From Diospyros lotus (lineage: Eukaryota; Streptophyta; Magnoliopsida; Ericales; Ebenaceae), in contig NC_068347.1 of assembly GCF_014633365.1 (NCBI RefSeq), positions 26,514,493-26,578,492 of the forward strand: DNA of 64,000 nucleotides, in the 5' to 3' direction. The position numbers and the translations under genes are program-made. The notes below the pieces were generated by a model. It saw nothing but the letters and a program-made list of their open reading frames with translations, was not told where the DNA came from and did not search any database. Every line of letters begins with the position of its first letter. Positions within the stretch are counted from its first letter, which is position 1. Of the stretch, positions 60,174 to 64,000 are shown one piece after another.

Positions 60174-63100
60174 CTACTCATCAGATGATGATGGATCATC
60201 TAAATCCACAACTCCTTCATTCTCCTCAATACTACCCTGGTATGGTTTCAACCTATGACCATTGACTGTTAGAAGCTGTCCTGACTCCGGATTTTCTATC
60301 TCAAATGCCCCATATCCTGAGATGGACTTGATTACAAAGGGGCCGACCCATCGAGACTTCAATTTTCCTGGGAATAGATGCAATCGAGAATCATACAAGA
60401 GTACCCGTTGCCCTACCTGAAAGCTTTTTCGAATGATGTGCCGATCATGTAACTCTTTCATGCGAACCTTGGCCAATCGTGCATTTTCAAATGCTTCATT
60501 CCGAATTTCCTCAAGTTCATTCAATTGGAGCTTCCTGGATAAGCCTGCTTCAGTTAGACTCTTGTTGATCTTATGAATTGCCCAATATGCTTTATGCTCA
60601 ATTTCCACCGGCAGATGACAAGATTTACCGTATATTAGCCTATAGGGAGACATTCCCAAAATTGTTTTGTAAGCTGTCCTGTACGCCCAAAGAGCGTCTA
60701 CTAGTCTTAAGGACCAATCCTTACGATTAGCAGCAACAGTCTTTTCCAATATGCGCTTAATCTCCCTATTGGCTAGCTCGGCTTGACCATTGGTTTGGGG
60801 ATGGTATGGTGTTGCAACCTTATGCAGTACACCATATTTCTTCATTAATCCTGCCACAACTTTATTACAAAAATGGGAACCCCCATCACTGATGATTGCT
60901 CGTGGCATCCCAAATCGACTGAATATGTTTTCTTTCAAAAATTTCACGACAGTCCTATGGTCATTTGTTCTGGCCGGGATTGCTTCTACCCATTTGGACA
61001 CATAGTCAACAGCAAGTAAGATATATTCATGACCAAATGAATTGACAAATGGGCCCATAAAATCCATACCCCAACAGTCAAAAACTTCTAACACTTGGAT
61101 CGGATGTAATGGCATCATGTTTCTCCTTGACAGACTTCCTAACCTTTGACATCGATCACAATTTGAACAGAACTTGTACACATCCTTGAACAGTGTCGGC
61201 CAATAAAATCCACTCTGAAAAATTTTTGCAACTGTTTTCTTGACAGAAAAATGGCCTCCACATGCAAGAGTATGACTGAAATTGATGACACTTTGTTGCT
61301 CATGATCGGGTATGCATCTACGGATGATTTGGTCAGGACAATACTTGAAGAGGTAGGGCTCATCCCAAAAGAAGGTTCTAACTTTTCTGAAGAATTTATG
61401 CCTATCTTGCTTACTCCAATGGTCTGGGATCAGACCAGTTGCCAGGTAGTTCGCAATGTCGGCATACCAAGGGACAACAGATGATGCACGAATAACATTC
61501 ACTTTAAACAGTTGCTCATCAGGGAAATTGTCATGAATTGGTTTATCAAATTGTGTGAGATCTTGACTTGGAATCCTTGACAAATGGTCAGCCACCACAT
61601 TTTCTACTCCCTTCTTGTCTCTGATTTCAATGTTGAACTCTTGCAGGAGTAAGATCCATCGGAGCAGACGGGGTTTTGCATCTTGCTTTGTGAACAAATA
61701 CTTCAGAGCAGCGTGATCAGTAAAAATGATCACTAGTGACCCTACGAGGTAAGATCGAAACTTGTCCAGGGCAAAGACAACTGCTAGTAACTCTTTCTCT
61801 GTAGTGGTGTAATTCTTTTGTGCCTCATTAAGAGTTTTGCTAGAATAATATATCACATGAGATTTCTTATCCTTCCTCTGCCCTAACACAGCTCCTACCG
61901 CGTAATCACTAGCATCGCACATAAGTTCAAACGGGAGGGACCAATCAGGGGACTGAATGATAGGTGCTGAAATGAGTGCATCTTTCAATTTATCAAAAGC
62001 ATTTTGACAGGCAGGACTCCATTCAAACGGAACATCTTGAGACAACAAATGGCACAAGGGTCTTGTTATGGTGCTAAAGGAAGTAATGAATCTCCTATCA
62101 AACCCTGCATGTCCCAAAAAACTTCTGATGTCTTTCACATTCTTAGGGATGAGGAGTTTTTGAATTGTTTCAATTTTTGACCTGTCTACCTCCATCCCCC
62201 TAGATGAAACGATGTGCCCCAAGACTATGCCCTGTTTCACCATGAAGTGACATTTTTCCCAATTGAGTATCAGATTTGTTTCCTCACATCTTGCTAAAAC
62301 CTTTTTCAGATTCTCCAAACAGGCCTCAAAGTTACTTCCATAAACAGAAAAGTCATCCATAAATACTTCAACAATCTGCTCAACCATTTCACTGAAAATG
62401 CTTATCATACACCTTTGAAAGGTGGCTGGAGCATTGCATAACCCAAATGGCATGCGCCTGTATGCAAATGTCCCAAATGGACATGTGAAAGTTGTATTCT
62501 CTTGATCTTCTAGTGCAATTTCTATCTGATTGTACCCTGAGTAGCCATCTAAGAAACAATAGTAGGCTTGGCCTGCTATTCTCTCCAGAACTTGATCCAA
62601 GAAAGGCAAAGGAAAATGATATTTCCTTGTCACAGAATTGAGCTTTCTATAATCAATGCACATACGCCATCCTGTCTGGATGCGCGTGGGAATCAGTTCA
62701 TTGTTCTCATTTTTTACAACAGTGACTCCAGACTTTTTGGGTACTACCTGTGTTGGACTTACCCACTTAGAATCAGAGATTGGGTAAATCATTTCAGCAT
62801 CCAATAGCTTAAGCACTTCTTTTCTGACAACTTCTTTCATGTTGGGATTTAATCTCCTTTGCATTTGCCTAACTGGTTTTGCTCCTTCTTCCAAGAATCT
62901 CTTATGAGTACAGATCAAAGGGCTAATACCTTGCAAATCTGAAATGGTCCATCCTAATGACTTCCTGTGTGCTTTTAGAACTTCTATCAGTTGTTGCTCT
63001 TGCTGAGGTGTCAAACTTGAAGAGATCACCACTGGGAATGCTTCCCCTTCTCCTAGAAAGACATACTTCAAATCACTGGGCAATGACTTTCTCTCAGGCA

Positions 63101-64000
63101 TGGACTGATGGCTATCAGGAGCCATGAGCTTATTGTCCAAGTTCCTTAATGGCTCTAAACCAGGCATCCATGTAGGCTTCTCACTTTCTTTGCTTATGAC
63201 TTCCACTTCTTTTATTTCTTCGAGATCTTGATTTCCTTCTTTGGGTCTTCTCATGAACTCTTCAAAACAGTCATTGGTCAGTGTTTGGATCAAGTCTACC
63301 TCCTCCACTTCACTCTCAGTGTCCTGATGTTTGGCTACCCTGAAGATATTCATTTCTACAGTCATGTTCCCAAAAGATAGCTTTAACACACCATTCCTAC
63401 AGTTGATGATGGCATTTGATGTGGCAAGGAATGGTCGACCTAAGATGACTGGCACAGGAGGTTGAGGCCCCTGATGCGGCTGGGTGTCCAAAACGATGAA
63501 GTCCACTGGAAAGTAGAACTTATCGATTTGTACCAGAACATCCTCCACAATTCCTCGTGGAACTTTGACTGATCGATCAGCCAGCTGAAGGGTCACTCTA
63601 GTGGGTTTAAGCTCACCTAATCCCAACTGTTGATACACACTGTATGGCAACAAATTGACACTAGCTCCTAAATCCAAGAGTGCCCGATCAACCTTTTGAC
63701 TTCCTGTGATGCATGTAATGGTTGGACAGCCTGGATCTTTGTATTTGGGAGGAGTTTTCAATTGGAGAATGGCGCTGACTTGTTCAGTCAAGAATGCCTT
63801 TTCATGCACATTTGTTTTCCTTTTGACAGTGCACGGATCTTTCAAAAACTTTGCATATGAAGGTGTTTGTTTGATTGCATCCAACAGTGGGATGTTGATT
63901 CTCACTTGCTTAAACACTTCATATATATCTGCATTTTGTTGCTCTTTTTTCAAATGATTCAACCTTTGTGGAAAAGGTGGTTTGGGCCTGTATTGAATTT
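60174..64000 (-). CDS. Athila-type Ty3/gypsy pol polyprotein, partial at window edge
   Basis: An uninterrupted frame continuing beyond the right edge (no start within the window; the TTG at 63962 is just an internal Leu codon, preceded by PKPPFPQR). Order: gag-pro linker; protease with [20 protein letters not shown] (about 63660-63680), where DLGAS is usual for Athila; RT with [40 protein letters not shown] and catalytic FMDDFSVYG (about 62345-62365); RNase H with [17 protein letters not shown] and [10 protein letters not shown]; integrase with the HHCC zinc domain (about 61250-61140), [18 protein letters not shown] and [20 protein letters not shown]; and a C-terminal [20 protein letters not shown]. 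It ends DDPSSSDE. There are no stops, so the copy is young and could be functional. Confidence 0.93.
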   Translation of the reverse strand, partial: IQYRPKPPFPQRLNHLKKEQQNADIYEVFKQVRINIPLLDAIKQTPSYAKFLKDPCTVKRKTNVHEKAFLTEQVSAILQLKTPPKYKDPGCPTITCITGSQKVDRALLDLGASVNLLPYSVYQQLGLGELKPTRVTLQLADRSVKVPRGIVEDVLVQIDKFYFPVDFIVLDTQPHQGPQPPVPVILGRPFLATSNAIINCRNGVLKLSFGNMTVEMNIFRVAKHQDTESEVEEVDLIQTLTNDCFEEFMRRPKEGNQDLEEIKEVEVISKESEKPTWMPGLEPLRNLDNKLMAPDSHQSMPERKSLPSDLKYVFLGEGEAFPVVISSSLTPQQEQQLIEVLKAHRKSLGWTISDLQGISPLICTHKRFLEEGAKPVRQMQRRLNPNMKEVVRKEVLKLLDAEMIYPISDSKWVSPTQVVPKKSGVTVVKNENNELIPTRIQTGWRMCIDYRKLNSVTRKYHFPLPFLDQVLERIAGQAYYCFLDGYSGYNQIEIALEDQENTTFTCPFGTFAYRRMPFGLCNAPATFQRCMISIFSEMVEQIVEVFMDDFSVYGSNFEACLENLKKVLARCEETNLILNWEKCHFMVKQGIVLGHIVSSRGMEVDRSKIETIQKLLIPKNVKDIRSFLGHAGFDRRFITSFSTITRPLCHLLSQDVPFEWSPACQNAFDKLKDALISAPIIQSPDWSLPFELMCDASDYAVGAVLGQRKDKKSHVIYYSSKTLNEAQKNYTTTEKELLAVVFALDKFRSYLVGSLVIIFTDHAALKYLFTKQDAKPRLLRWILLLQEFNIEIRDKKGVENVVADHLSRIPSQDLTQFDKPIHDNFPDEQLFKVNVIRASSVVPWYADIANYLATGLIPDHWSKQDRHKFFRKVRTFFWDEPYLFKYCPDQIIRRCIPDHEQQSVINFSHTLACGGHFSVKKTVAKIFQSGFYWPTLFKDVYKFCSNCDRCQRLGSLSRRNMMPLHPIQVLEVFDCWGMDFMGPFVNSFGHEYILLAVDYVSKWVEAIPARTNDHRTVVKFLKENIFSRFGMPRAIISDGGSHFCNKVVAGLMKKYGVLHKVATPYHPQTNGQAELANREIKRILEKTVAANRKDWSLRLVDALWAYRTAYKTILGMSPYRLIYGKSCHLPVEIEHKAYWAIHKINKSLTEAGLSRKLQLNELEEIRNEAFENARLAKVRMKELHDRHIIRKSFQVGQRVLLYDSRLHLFPGKLKSRWVGPFVIKSISGYGAFEIENPESGQLLTVNGHRLKPYQGSIEENEGVVDLDDPSSSDE

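Noticed and set aside
63960..63962. Start codon for the Athila pol ORF
   Set aside because: The codon is TTG and the frame remains open to the window edge with typical PKPPFPQR sequence, so it is internal.
1..64000. CRISPR arrays, operons, tRNA genes
   Set aside because: None seen. The only regularly spaced repeats are minisatellites, and Met-tRNA-like words are retroelement primer sites.

Overview
This is plant nuclear DNA, most likely from a woody or otherwise TE-rich eudicot. The evidence is a spliced plant gene for COP9 signalosome subunit 6, Ty1/copia, Ty3/gypsy (Tat, Athila and chromovirus types), a Cassandra TRIM carrying 5S rRNA-like sequence, an RTE-clade LINE, hAT elements and MITEs. 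The species cannot be named from the sequence alone.

The central result is a host gene spread over more than half of the window. CSN6 lies on the minus strand from its ATG at 49793 to its stop at 15238. Nine coding exons total 939 bp (312 aa), and every junction keeps frame. The gene is long only because transposons fill three introns. Intron 3 holds a 1.9 kb non-autonomous LTR element (45061-47002). Intron 7 (16.4 kb) holds a degraded chromovirus (29803-43543) into which a Cassandra TRIM, an antisense copia with a LINE in one LTR, a solo LTR and a gag-only LTR element with its own hAT insertion have nested. Intron 8 (12.0 kb) holds an 11 kb LARD-like element (16067-26994) that contains a hAT element and a decayed copia. 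All three outermost intronic LTR elements are antisense to the gene.

Left of CSN6 (1-15237): SSR-rich noncoding DNA, a small Harbinger-type MITE (1692-1922), a 1.1 kb foldback element (3411-4554), and a decayed, integrase-less Tat-lineage gypsy element (6365-14076). The Tat element is interrupted by a complete 3.4 kb non-autonomous LTR element (9309-12706) and is flanked by two copies of a 0.7 kb direct repeat.

Right of CSN6 (49794-64000): AT-rich intergenic DNA; a repeat-rich noncoding stretch (53.7-57.6 kb) that may be the 3' part of a large gypsy element; a minus-strand transcription-unit-like segment (57.9-59.4 kb) with an unrecognised Cys-rich 149-codon ORF and an intronless LOG-like (cytokinin-activating enzyme family) ORF; and an uninterrupted Athila-type protease-RT-RNaseH-integrase ORF that runs off the right edge.

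Five LTR elements (9309-12706, 16067-26994, 39316-39723 solo, 39819-42994, 45061-47002) share LTR termini. The four full ones also share a Met-tRNA-type primer site and end in the same way before the polypurine tract. Only 39819-42994 has a recognisable GAG. The other three carry a different ORF with a short shared motif that I do not recognise, which is the best candidate for an undescribed family here. The LOG-like ORF beside Athila pol is the other locus most worth following up.
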